A stretch of DNA of 33,598 nucleotides. Source: UBA2386 sp046306335 (GTDB lineage Bacteria > Planctomycetota > UBA1135 > UBA2386). The translations under genes and the position numbers were made by a program. The stretch is taken from contig JBKDXM010000135.1 in NCBI GenBank assembly GCA_046306335.1, forward strand, positions 1 to 33,598, in the 5' to 3' direction. Below are positions 26,699 through 33,598 of this stretch, one piece after another (position 1 is the first letter of the stretch; every line of letters begins with the position of its first letter). The notes beneath the pieces are model-generated. The model had not been told where the DNA came from. It saw only the letters and a list, made by a program, of their open reading frames with translations, and made no database searches.

Positions 26699-27709
26699 AT
26701 GCGCCGCATCGCCACCCTCGCCCTGTTCGCCGTCACCGCCGCCTGCGGCGGCGAGCCCGGCCCCACCATCTACGTCGCACTCGACGAACAGTTCAGCCGG
26801 CCGCTGCTCGATCGCTACAGCGCGGAACTGCAGATCGACCTCACGCAGCGCCACGACACCGAGGCGGCGAAGACCGTCGGCCTCGTCAGCGCACTACTGG
26901 AGGAACAGGCCAACCCGCGCGCCACCGTGTTCTGGTGCAACGAGCTGGCGCAGGCCGTGCGCCTCGCGCAGGCCGGCGTGCTGGCGCCGTACGACAGCCC
27001 CGCTGCCGCCGACCTGCCGGAGCGCTGGCGCGCCGCCGACCGCCGCTGGTACGCGTTCGCCGCGCGCGCCCGCATCCTGATCGTCAACACCGAGCGCCTG
27101 CCCGACCCGGCGAGCTGGCCGAAGGGCTACAAGGACCTCGTCGACCCGAAGTGGAAGGGCCGCTGCGCCGTCGCCAAGCCGCTGACCGGCACGACGCTGA
27201 CGCACTTCACGGCGCTGCGGCTCGCCCTCGGGGAAGCCGCCTTCGGCGCGCTGCTCGACGGCATGTTCGCCAACGACGTGCAGTTCCTGCAGAGCAACGG
27301 CGCGACGATGCGCGCGGTGCGCGACGGCCAGCTCGACTGGGCCTTCACCGACACCGACGACTACCACGTCGCCAGGCAGAAGGGCCACAAGGTCGCCTGC
27401 GTGTTCCCCGATCAGGAGGCGGGCGGACTCGGCACGATGCTGATCCCCAACGCCGTCGGCCTCGTCGCCGGCGGCCCCGACCAGGATGGCGGCAGGCGCC
27501 TGATCGACCGCATCGTCAGCAAGGAGACGGAGGCGCTGCTCGCCGCCGCCGAGGGCGCGCAGATCCCGCTGCGCAGCGGCGTGCAAGGCCCGCAGGACCC
27601 GGCGATCAAGGCCGTCGGCAGCTTCCGCGAGATGGCGTGGGATCCGGCGCAGACCGCGACCGAGCTGGCGCGCTGCAACCAGGAATTCAGCAAGCGCTGG
27701 GGCAAGTGA
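26699..27709 (+). CDS. ABC transporter substrate-binding protein, ferric-ion (FbpA/FutA) type
   Basis: The protein has 336 residues. A short signal sequence (MRRIATLALFAVTAACGGEP) ends in a likely lipoprotein Cys16. The mature protein follows the iron-type binding-protein plan: TIYVALDEQFSRPLLDRYSA at the start, FWCNELAQAVRLAQAGVLAP, the region RARILIVNTERLPDPASWPK then GYKDLVDPKWKGR, and GTMLIPNAVGLV. Conserved tyrosines that coordinate Fe(III) in FbpA-type proteins cannot be assigned reliably here, so iron is probable but not proven (2-aminoethylphosphonate- or thiamine-type ligands are alternatives). The permease gene begins one base after its stop, so it belongs to the same transcript. 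Confidence 0.88.
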   Translation: MRRIATLALFAVTAACGGEPGPTIYVALDEQFSRPLLDRYSAELQIDLTQRHDTEAAKTVGLVSALLEEQANPRATVFWCNELAQAVRLAQAGVLAPYDSPAAADLPERWRAADRRWYAFAARARILIVNTERLPDPASWPKGYKDLVDPKWKGRCAVAKPLTGTTLTHFTALRLALGEAAFGALLDGMFANDVQFLQSNGATMRAVRDGQLDWAFTDTDDYHVARQKGHKVACVFPDQEAGGLGTMLIPNAVGLVAGGPDQDGGRRLIDRIVSKETEALLAAAEGAQIPLRSGVQGPQDPAIKAVGSFREMAWDPAQTATELARCNQEFSKRWGK

Positions 27710-27710
27710 C

Positions 27711-29324
27711 GTGACCACGCCGGGCCGCAGCGACCTGCCGAGCCGCGCGCCGCTGTGGCTGGCGCTCGGCTTCCTGGCGCTGTTCGCCCTGCTGCCGCTG
27801 CTGCAGTTGCTGCTGCAGACCGTGCAGGCCCCGAGCGGCCTGACGCTGTCGGCGTGGCGCGCGCTCGCCGACGACCAGAACCTGCTGACGCAAGTCGCCG
27901 CGTCGCTGCAGCTGGGCCTCGCCGCGACGGCGCTGTCGCTGCTGCTCGGCGGCGCGCATGCCTGGCTGACCATCGGCCGCGACCTGCCGGGCGCGCGCTG
28001 GCTGGCGCCGCTCGGCGTCGCCCCGCTCGTCGTGCCGCCCATCTTCGTCGCCATGGGCTTCGCCGACGTGTTTCCGGCCCCGGGCTTCTGGCCGTGCGCG
28101 ATCCTGCTCGGCGTCGCACATGCGCCGTTCGTCGCGGTGCTGGCCGCGCGCGGCCTGCGCAGCGTCGACGGCCGCGCCTACGAGTCGGCGTGGCTGCTGC
28201 GCGGCCGCGCCCGCGCCGAGCTGTGGCTGCTGCGCGCAATCGCGCCGGAAGTGCTCGCCGGTTGCCTGCTGGCGTTCCTGTTCACCGTCGCCGACCACGG
28301 CGTGCCGGAGTTCTTGACCGTCAAGGGCAAGACCTGGCACACGTACGCCGAAGGCGTGTTCGCGCGCTGGAACCGCCGCGCCGTCGGCACCACGTTCGAG
28401 GAACTGCAGAGCCCGATCGTCGCCGCACTGCCGTTCGTCGCCAGCCTCGGCTGCCTCTTGTGGGCGGCGCTGCGGCTGCGCGCGCAGGCGCCGGATCGCG
28501 GCGTCGTGAAGTCGCTGCCGCGGCGACCGCTGGGCGCGTGGCGCTGGCCCGCCCTGCTGCCGCCGCTGCTGTACCTCGCCGCCGGCGTGGCGCTGCCGCT
28601 GTTCGTGCTCGGCCGCTGGACGATGGGCTCGGCGCAGAAGCTGGAGCCGATGGGCCTCGACTACGCCCGCCAGAGCTTCGCCAAGGCGATGGACCAGGGC
28701 CTGCCGCAGCTGCTGAACTCGCTGTGGCTGGCGCTCGCCGTCGCCGCCGCCGTGGTGCTGCTGGCGCTGCCACTCGCGCGCGGCGCCGCCCGCCGCCGGC
28801 CGTCGCTCGAACTGCTCGCGGCGCTGCCGGCGGCGGTGCCGTCGATCCTGCTCGGCATCGCGCTCATCCGCGCCTTCCACGACGGCCCGCTGCTGCGCCT
28901 GTTCGGCGCGCGCTTCGACCAGAGCTGGCTGTTCGCCGGCTGCGCCTACGCGGCGCGCTTCCTGCCGTTCGCGGCGCTGACGCTCGCGTCGCAGTGCCGG
29001 CGGCTGCCGCTCGCCGCCGAGGAAGCGGGCGCGTTCGTCGCGCGCCCGCCGTTCGTGCGGGCGCTGCGGCTGCACGTCGCCCCGCTGCTGCCGGCGGCGT
29101 GGAGCGCGTGGGCGCTGGCGTTCGTGCTGGCGCTGCGCGAACTCGACCTCGCCGTCGTGTTGCCGGCGGCGAACGCAACCGCCGTGCGGCGCCTCGCGAA
29201 CGCCGTGCACTTCCAGCACGAGGACTGGAGCGGCGTCATCGCCCTGCTGCTGCTGAGCCTCGCGGTGCTGGTGCCGCTCGTGCCGACCGTGCTGGCCGGC
29301 CGTAGGCTGTCGTCGCTGTCCTGA
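27711..29324 (+). CDS. ABC transporter permease, fused two-domain (FbpB-type)
   Basis: The protein has 537 residues and about 12 membrane helices arranged as two homologous permease halves. Each half has an EAA-like loop that contacts the ATPase (RAYESAWLLRGRARAELWLL in the first; EEAGAFVARPPFVRALRLHV in the second). This double-length layout is typical of ferric-ion importers such as FbpB/SfuB and of related phosphonate/thiamine permeases. The start is the GTG at 27711, one base after the stop of the binding-protein gene. The ATPase gene follows after 10 bp. It would form the inner-membrane channel with the neighbouring ATPase. Confidence 0.92.
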   Translation: MTTPGRSDLPSRAPLWLALGFLALFALLPLLQLLLQTVQAPSGLTLSAWRALADDQNLLTQVAASLQLGLAATALSLLLGGAHAWLTIGRDLPGARWLAPLGVAPLVVPPIFVAMGFADVFPAPGFWPCAILLGVAHAPFVAVLAARGLRSVDGRAYESAWLLRGRARAELWLLRAIAPEVLAGCLLAFLFTVADHGVPEFLTVKGKTWHTYAEGVFARWNRRAVGTTFEELQSPIVAALPFVASLGCLLWAALRLRAQAPDRGVVKSLPRRPLGAWRWPALLPPLLYLAAGVALPLFVLGRWTMGSAQKLEPMGLDYARQSFAKAMDQGLPQLLNSLWLALAVAAAVVLLALPLARGAARRRPSLELLAALPAAVPSILLGIALIRAFHDGPLLRLFGARFDQSWLFAGCAYAARFLPFAALTLASQCRRLPLAAEEAGAFVARPPFVRALRLHVAPLLPAAWSAWALAFVLALRELDLAVVLPAANATAVRRLANAVHFQHEDWSGVIALLLLSLAVLVPLVPTVLAGRRLSSLS

Positions 29325-29334
29325 GATCCCGACC

Positions 29335-30372
29335 ATGACCCGCTCCGTCGCCGTCACCGACCTGCGCCTGCAGCGCCCGGGCTTCGCGCTCGGCCCGCTG
29401 TCGTTCGCGGCACCGGCCGGCGGGCGGCTGGCGATCGTCGGCCCGTCGGGCAGCGGCAAGACGACGCTGCTGCGGTGCCTCGCCGGGCTGGAGCGTCCGG
29501 ACGGCGGCGCGATCCGCATCGGCGAACAGGTCGTCGCGCAGGGCGCGACGTTCGTGCCGCCGGACCGCCGCGGTGTCGGCTTCGTCTTCCAGGACGGCGC
29601 GCTGTGGCCGCACATGACGGCGCTGCAGCACCTGACGTTCGCGGCCCCGGGGCTCGGCGCCGCGGCGGCACGCGAGCTGCTGGGCAAGGCGGGCCTCGGC
29701 GCCCACGCCGACAAGAAGCCGGCGGCGCTGTCCGGCGGCGAGGCGCAGCGCCTGGGCTTCGTGCGCGCGCTCGCCCCGAGCCCGGCGGTGCTGCTGCTCG
29801 ACGAGCCGCTGCGCTCGGTCGACGTGCACCAGCGCGACGCCATGGCGCTGCTGCTGCGCGGCCTCGCCGACGAACGCGGGCTCACCACCGTCCTCGTCAC
29901 CCACGACCGCGACGAAGCACTGGCGCTGGCGACCGACCTCGTCGTGTTGCGCGACGGGCAACTCGTCGAGGCCGGACCGGCGCTCGACCTGCTGCGGGCG
30001 CCGCGCACGGCCTTCACCGCCGCGTTCCTGGCCGGCGCCGCCTGCCTGCCGACGACCGCGCGCGGCGACGTCGTCGAAACGCCGTTCGGCGCGTTGCCGC
30101 GGCCAGCCGGCGTCGCTGGCGACCTCCGGCTCGTGCTGCTGCCCGGCGAGGTCCGGGCGACGGCCGCCGGCGACGGCCCGGCCGGCAAGGTCCTGGCGAC
30201 GACGCCCGACGGCGCCGCGTTCCGCGTCCGCGTCGCGTTGGGCGACCAGATCGTGCAGGCGGCTGCGGCCACGCCGTTGCAGCCGGGCGACACCACCCGG
30301 CTGGCCGTGACGGTTTCGCCGCGCCTGCTCCCTTGGCAGATTTCCAGCCCCGCCCCATCCATCCGGCCATGA
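29335..30372 (+). CDS. ABC transporter ATP-binding protein (FbpC-type)
   Basis: The protein has 345 residues. Walker A GPSGSGKTTLLRCLAGLE, Q-loop in VGFVFQDGALWPHMTAL, signature LSGGEAQRLGFVRALAPSPA, Walker B VLLLDEP and switch His in VLVTHDRDEAL are all intact. The D-loop reads LRSVD instead of the common LSALD. The C-terminal 110 residues (from about 235) are a TOBE-like regulatory domain, as in FbpC and MalK-type ATPases. It powers the adjacent permease. Its stop codon overlaps the start of the pentaheme cytochrome gene (ATGA at 30369-30372), which ties the transporter to a redox protein in the same operon. Confidence 0.95.
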   Translation: MTRSVAVTDLRLQRPGFALGPLSFAAPAGGRLAIVGPSGSGKTTLLRCLAGLERPDGGAIRIGEQVVAQGATFVPPDRRGVGFVFQDGALWPHMTALQHLTFAAPGLGAAAARELLGKAGLGAHADKKPAALSGGEAQRLGFVRALAPSPAVLLLDEPLRSVDVHQRDAMALLLRGLADERGLTTVLVTHDRDEALALATDLVVLRDGQLVEAGPALDLLRAPRTAFTAAFLAGAACLPTTARGDVVETPFGALPRPAGVAGDLRLVLLPGEVRATAAGDGPAGKVLATTPDGAAFRVRVALGDQIVQAAAATPLQPGDTTRLAVTVSPRLLPWQISSPAPSIRP

Positions 30373-31391
30373 ACCTTCCGATCCGCATCGGCGTCGTCGC
30401 GCTCGTTTTGGGCGCCTTCGGCGGCGCCATCGCGTGGCTTTCCGGCGGCCAGCCCGCCCGCGCCGCCCACGGCGCGACCGCCGTCCGCTGGGAGTCGTCG
30501 GCGCAATGCCGCGACTGCCACCAGGACGTCTACGACGAGTGGTTCGGCTCGCACCACCGGATCGCCTACACGAACCCCGAGGTGCGCGACCTCAGCGACG
30601 ACTTCCGCAAGGAAGAGTGCATGGACTGCCACCTGCCGCGGCCGCTCGCGGTCACCGGCTTCGGCAAGCGCACGCTGCCGCGCCGCACGCACTTCGACGA
30701 AGGCGTCAGCTGCATCAGCTGCCACCTCGGCCCCGACGGCGGCATCCTGGCGCGCAACGACCGCCCCGAGGTGCCGTGCCAGCCGCAGCGCAGCGCCGAC
30801 TTCTTCGCCGCCGAAGCCTGCGCGTCGTGCCACAACCAGCACGGCACGACCGACCAGTGGCGCGCCAGCCACTTCGCGCAGCAGGGCACCGACTGCTCGT
30901 CGTGCCACATGCCGGAGGTCGCGCGCGTGCGCAAGGACGGCAGCAAGCGCATGGGCCGCAAGCACGTCTACGAAGGCGGCCACGACCTCGCGACGCTGAA
31001 GAAGGCCGGCCAGTTCGACGTGCGCAGGGACGGCGACGGCGTCGTGCTGTCGCTGCGCAACGTCGCGGCGGGCCACAACTTCCCGACCGAGGAGCGCCAC
31101 CGCGCCGTCGACATGATGTACCGCTTCGTCACCGCCGAGGGCGTCGGCGACTGGCAGCGGGCGTGGCGCTTCCGCAATCCGTACCGCGACGAGACGACGC
31201 CGATCAATCCGGGCAACGCCTCGGGCGAGAACGCGCAGCTGCCGTCGGGCGAGCAGAAGGACGTGCGCGTGCCGATCCCCGCCGGCGCGGTCGCCGTCGA
31301 GGCCCGGCTCTGGTACCGGCTGACGCCGTTCGTCGGCGATGCCGACCCGAAGAGCTCGCTCCTGGAGGAGCGGCGGGTGGAGTTGCAATGA
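30369..31391 (+). CDS. Pentaheme cytochrome c, exported
   Basis: The protein has 340 residues. An N-terminal hydrophobic segment (IGVVALVLGAFGGAIAWLSG) serves as signal or anchor. Five C-x-x-C-H haem sites follow: 47-51 (CRDCH), 84-88 (CMDCH), 115-119 (CISCH), 151-155 (CASCH) and 176-180 (CSSCH). Nearby histidines (SHHRIAYTNPE, RRTHFDEG, SHFAQQG) could be distal ligands; the spacing recalls the cytochrome c554/multihaem nitrite-reductase-associated superfamily. The C-terminal 130 residues are beta-rich and contain RNVAAGHNFPTEERHRAVDM, a module often seen at the end of such cytochromes. The ATG overlaps the stop of the ABC ATPase, and its own stop overlaps the next start, both as ATGA. A role in electron transfer is certain in kind; the partner is unknown. 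Confidence 0.93.
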   Translation: MNLPIRIGVVALVLGAFGGAIAWLSGGQPARAAHGATAVRWESSAQCRDCHQDVYDEWFGSHHRIAYTNPEVRDLSDDFRKEECMDCHLPRPLAVTGFGKRTLPRRTHFDEGVSCISCHLGPDGGILARNDRPEVPCQPQRSADFFAAEACASCHNQHGTTDQWRASHFAQQGTDCSSCHMPEVARVRKDGSKRMGRKHVYEGGHDLATLKKAGQFDVRRDGDGVVLSLRNVAAGHNFPTEERHRAVDMMYRFVTAEGVGDWQRAWRFRNPYRDETTPINPGNASGENAQLPSGEQKDVRVPIPAGAVAVEARLWYRLTPFVGDADPKSSLLEERRVELQ

Positions 31392-32656
31392 CGCGGCATG
31401 CGGCGCCCGGGACAGCCGCCCTCCTGGCCGCGGTCCTCGCCGCGCTGGGCGCGTGCGGCAGCGAGCCGCGGCCGGCCGCGGCCGGCGGGCCGACTTTGCC
31501 GCCGCTCGCGCTGCAGCCGCGGATCGCCGAACTCAAGGCGATGGCGGCAGGACGGACGCCGCCGAGCGATGCCGTGCAGAAGGAGCTGCGCGACCTCGGC
31601 GACGTTGCGCTGCAACTTGTCGAGGCCGACGCGCGCACGCTGGCACTGGCCGAGCGCGCGCTCGTCGAGCATCCGCTCGCGTGGTGGATCCTCGAACCGG
31701 CGCTGGCGCACGAGCAAGTGGCGGTGCGCCAGCGCGCGGCTTGGCTCTGCGGCCAGTCGCCGCAGACGGCGCTCGCGCTGCCGCTGCTGCTGCGCCTGAA
31801 GTACGAGCTGGATCCGCCGACCGTCGTGTGGGTCGCGGACGCGTTGGCGCGGCTGGGCAACGACACCGGCCTCGCGTGGCTCGACGCCGCGATCGGCAGC
31901 GAGGCGACCGCGCAAGCGGCGGGCGCTGCCGCCATCGAAGCGCTGCGGGCGCGCGGCGTCGGGCTGGCGGAGCAGCCCAGCTGGGACGAACTGCGCAGCG
32001 CCCTCCGGCGGCAGCACGAAGCGTGGCAACAGCGCGGCACGACGACGCTGCCCGGGGCAGCGGCGCCGGAGCCGCAGCAGACGGCCTGGCGGCTCGCGGC
32101 GCACCTCGCCGCCTCCGAGGGCACGCAGCTGCGACCGGTCGACGACGCCAAGTACGTGATGCGGCGCGCCGGCGCGCTGTCGGTGCCGCTGCTGACCCGC
32201 ATCCTCGACGCCAGCGAGCCGTACCTGCGCACGCTGGCGCTGCAGGTGCTCGCGGACCTCGGACCAGTGGCCCGGCCGTCGTCGTCGGCCGTGCTACCGC
32301 TGCTCGGCGACACGCTGACCGCTTCGTACGCCGTGCGCACGCTCGGCGAGTGCGGTGCGCACGAGGCCCTGCCCTTCCTGCGGCCGCTGCTCACCAGCGG
32401 CGACCTCGAACTGCGCACCGCCGCGGCGCGCTCGCTTGGACTGCTGCGCGACGAGCCGAGCCGACCTGGCCTGCGCGCGCGCCTCGCCGACGCCGCGGAG
32501 TCGCTCGACGTGCGCGTCGCGGCGGCGTTCGGGCTGTGCTGCTTCGGCGGCGAGCCGGAGGCGGCGGCGTTCCTGGCCGAGCGCGAGGCGAAGAAGGACT
32601 ACCACGAGCAGACGCTCGCGCGCCTGCGCGAGCGGTTGACAGCGCTGGGCAAGTAG
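31388..32656 (+). CDS. HEAT-repeat lipoprotein
   Basis: The protein has 422 residues. The signal sequence ends in a clear lipobox (LLAAVLAALGACGSEP; Cys23). The rest is an all-helical repeat protein: units such as LLTRILDASEPYLRTLALQV, LPFLRPLLTSGDLELRTAAA and LADAAESLDVRVAAAFGLCC are PBS-lyase/HEAT-type repeats, densest in residues 240-400. Such proteins are scaffolds for protein contacts outside the inner membrane and are common in Planctomycetota. It starts within the cytochrome stop codon (ATGA at 31388-31391), so it probably assembles with the cytochrome or transporter. It is the last gene of the run; no terminator hairpin is obvious after it. Confidence 0.88.
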   Translation: MTRHAAPGTAALLAAVLAALGACGSEPRPAAAGGPTLPPLALQPRIAELKAMAAGRTPPSDAVQKELRDLGDVALQLVEADARTLALAERALVEHPLAWWILEPALAHEQVAVRQRAAWLCGQSPQTALALPLLLRLKYELDPPTVVWVADALARLGNDTGLAWLDAAIGSEATAQAAGAAAIEALRARGVGLAEQPSWDELRSALRRQHEAWQQRGTTTLPGAAAPEPQQTAWRLAAHLAASEGTQLRPVDDAKYVMRRAGALSVPLLTRILDASEPYLRTLALQVLADLGPVARPSSSAVLPLLGDTLTASYAVRTLGECGAHEALPFLRPLLTSGDLELRTAAARSLGLLRDEPSRPGLRARLADAAESLDVRVAAAFGLCCFGGEPEAAAFLAEREAKKDYHEQTLARLRERLTALGK

Positions 32657-32669
32657 CGGCGGAGGGGCG

Positions 32670-32828
32670 AGCGGGGGCGGCTGCGAAGGACTGGGCGGGC
32701 CTGGGAGGAGGAGGAACGGCGCTGCGGCGACGGGCGAGCCAGGTTGGGGCGGCTTGGACACGCGGCCAGAGGTGCAGTGGGCGCAACGGCGACGCCAACC
32801 GCAGCGGGGGCGGCTGCGAAGGACTGGG
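32670..32828. repeat. Pair of 26-bp direct repeats near the RAYT-like gene
   Basis: A 26-bp sequence beginning agcgggggcggctgcgaagg is present without mismatch at 32670-32695 and 32803-32828. Similarity continues imperfectly for about 30 bp more after each copy (ggaggaggaac/ggaggagaac, then gctgcggcg/gcttgcggcg). Both copies lie between the HEAT gene and the transposase gene. Confidence 0.85.
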
Positions 32829-32915
32829 AGGGAGGAGAACAGGGGCTTGCGGCGCGGCCTCGTGAGATGTATATGTGCGAAATCGAATAGTGGTCGGAGG
32901 TTGGTGAAGAGCACG

Positions 32916-33598
32916 ATGGGCATGCAGAACAGCGCTGGGGCGAACGTTGGGTCTCGCGCGGGCTCGCGGCCGAAGGCACCGAAGCGGTCGCCGGCCGGGC
33001 AGCGGCCCGTGCAGGGCGTGTTGCCGTTCCGCCAGCGCGGTGGTGCGCGCCCGGGCGCTGGCCGCAAGCCCAACGGCGCTGCGCCGTTGATGGCCCGGAC
33101 GACGCGGCCCTCGCACGCCGCCTACCACCCTGCGCTGGTCACCGTTAAGCTACGGCAGCACCTGCCGCGGCTGCGCAACCGCAAGGAGCGCGCGGCGTTG
33201 CTCACCCACTTCGCGCGCGGCAAGGACCGCTTCGGCTTCCGGCTGCTGCACTTCGCCATCCTCAACGACCACCTGCACTTCGTCGTCGAGGCCAAGGACC
33301 GCGCGGCGCTGAGCCGCGGTCTGCAGGGGCTGCTGATCCGGCTGGCGCGCGGGCTCAACAAGCTCTGGGGCCGCAAGGGCAAGGTCTTCGCCGACCGCTA
33401 CCACGACCGCGCGCTCAAGAGCCCGCGTGAGGTGCGCAACGCGCTGGTCTACGTGCTGGGGAACGGCCGCAAGCACGCCGCACAGGGTCGCATGATCGCG
33501 GCGTTCGACGGGCCCGACATGTTCACCTCGGCGCCGTGGTTCGATGGCTTCGTCGCAGCGATCGAGGTGCGCGGCATCGACGGCATCCCGCTGCCGGT
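32916..33598 (+). CDS. REP-associated tyrosine transposase (RAYT, IS200/Y1 family), 3'-truncated by window edge
   Basis: The frame is open from the ATG at 32916 to the end of the window (227 codons). After a basic leader containing QRGGARPGAGRKPNG (typical of the high-GC versions) comes the Y1 transposase core. The metal-binding HxH is H119-L120-H121 in LLHFAILNDHLHFVVEAKDR, and the probable nucleophile is Y179 in VRNALVYVLGNGRKH. The intervening RGLNKLWGRKGKVFADRYHD block is the family hallmark. These are single-copy, domesticated relatives of IS200 transposases that act on hairpin REP sequences. An AT-rich stretch (about 32868-32892, tgtatatgtgcgaaatcg) directly upstream is a candidate promoter. 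The start could instead be the ATG two codons later. Confidence 0.9.
   Translation, partial: MGMQNSAGANVGSRAGSRPKAPKRSPAGQRPVQGVLPFRQRGGARPGAGRKPNGAAPLMARTTRPSHAAYHPALVTVKLRQHLPRLRNRKERAALLTHFARGKDRFGFRLLHFAILNDHLHFVVEAKDRAALSRGLQGLLIRLARGLNKLWGRKGKVFADRYHDRALKSPREVRNALVYVLGNGRKHAAQGRMIAAFDGPDMFTSAPWFDGFVAAIEVRGIDGIPLP

Noticed and set aside
27687..31388. Very long minus-strand open frame (over 1200 codons) opposite the ABC/cytochrome genes
   Set aside because: It is a shadow of high-GC coding on the plus strand: low-complexity Arg/Ala/Gln composition, no domains, and it is antisense to clearly recognisable genes.

Overview
The window is very G+C-rich (well over 70% by eye in most genes). 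It has few clear Shine-Dalgarno sequences, and its families include a B-type sdhCAB operon, DUF4139 and DUF502 proteins, an ECF sigma/anti-sigma pair, a secreted tyrosine phosphatase with the HCHHGKHR loop, and a RAYT-like transposase. Together these fit a high-GC Planctomycetota best. A myxobacterial or similar large-genome origin cannot be excluded. No rRNA, tRNA or CRISPR array is visible.

Layout. (1) 1-2.5 kb: the right end of an IS66-family element, then a two-gene cassette of unknown secreted/anchored proteins at roughly 50% G+C, which is probably acquired. (2) 2.6-9.6 kb: a possible HTH remnant, a PLP-dependent cysteine/cystathionine synthase, an NRDE (TANGO2-like) protein, an MFS transporter, an unknown 423-residue protein, and an ECF sigma factor translationally coupled to a long low-complexity anti-sigma-like membrane protein. 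(3) 9.7-19.3 kb: a small Cys-motif protein, a 0.5 kb intergenic region with a striking 19-bp inverted repeat, pyruvate phosphate dikinase, a secreted DUF4139 protein, sdhC-sdhA-sdhB and a DUF502 membrane protein. (4) 19.4-25.6 kb: a signalling block with a membrane histidine kinase, a secreted-protein gene broken by an in-frame TAG just after its signal peptide (with a 4 x 14-bp tandem repeat abutting its start), a hybrid kinase (REC-HisKA-HATPase-REC), and divergently an NtrC-type sigma-54 response regulator. (5) 25.6-32.7 kb: a six-gene, tightly packed run: PTP/cytochrome c fusion lipoprotein, FbpA-like binding protein, two-domain FbpB-like permease, FbpC-like ATPase, pentaheme cytochrome c and HEAT-repeat lipoprotein. 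(6) 32.7 kb to the end: direct repeats and a RAYT-like tyrosine transposase running off the window.

The most interesting unit is regions 4 and 5 together. Three bases after the stop of the NtrC-type regulator lies TGGCACGGTCCTTGCC, a near-perfect sigma-54 -24/-12 promoter, about 50 bp upstream of the six-gene run. I infer that the hybrid kinase and sigma-54 activator control a periplasmic redox and metal (probably iron) acquisition operon. It combines a dual-specificity-type phosphatase fused to a haem domain, a ferric-type ABC importer, and a multihaem cytochrome whose start codon overlaps the ABC ATPase stop. I do not know a described system with this composition. The ligand, the signal and the role of the phosphatase are unknown.
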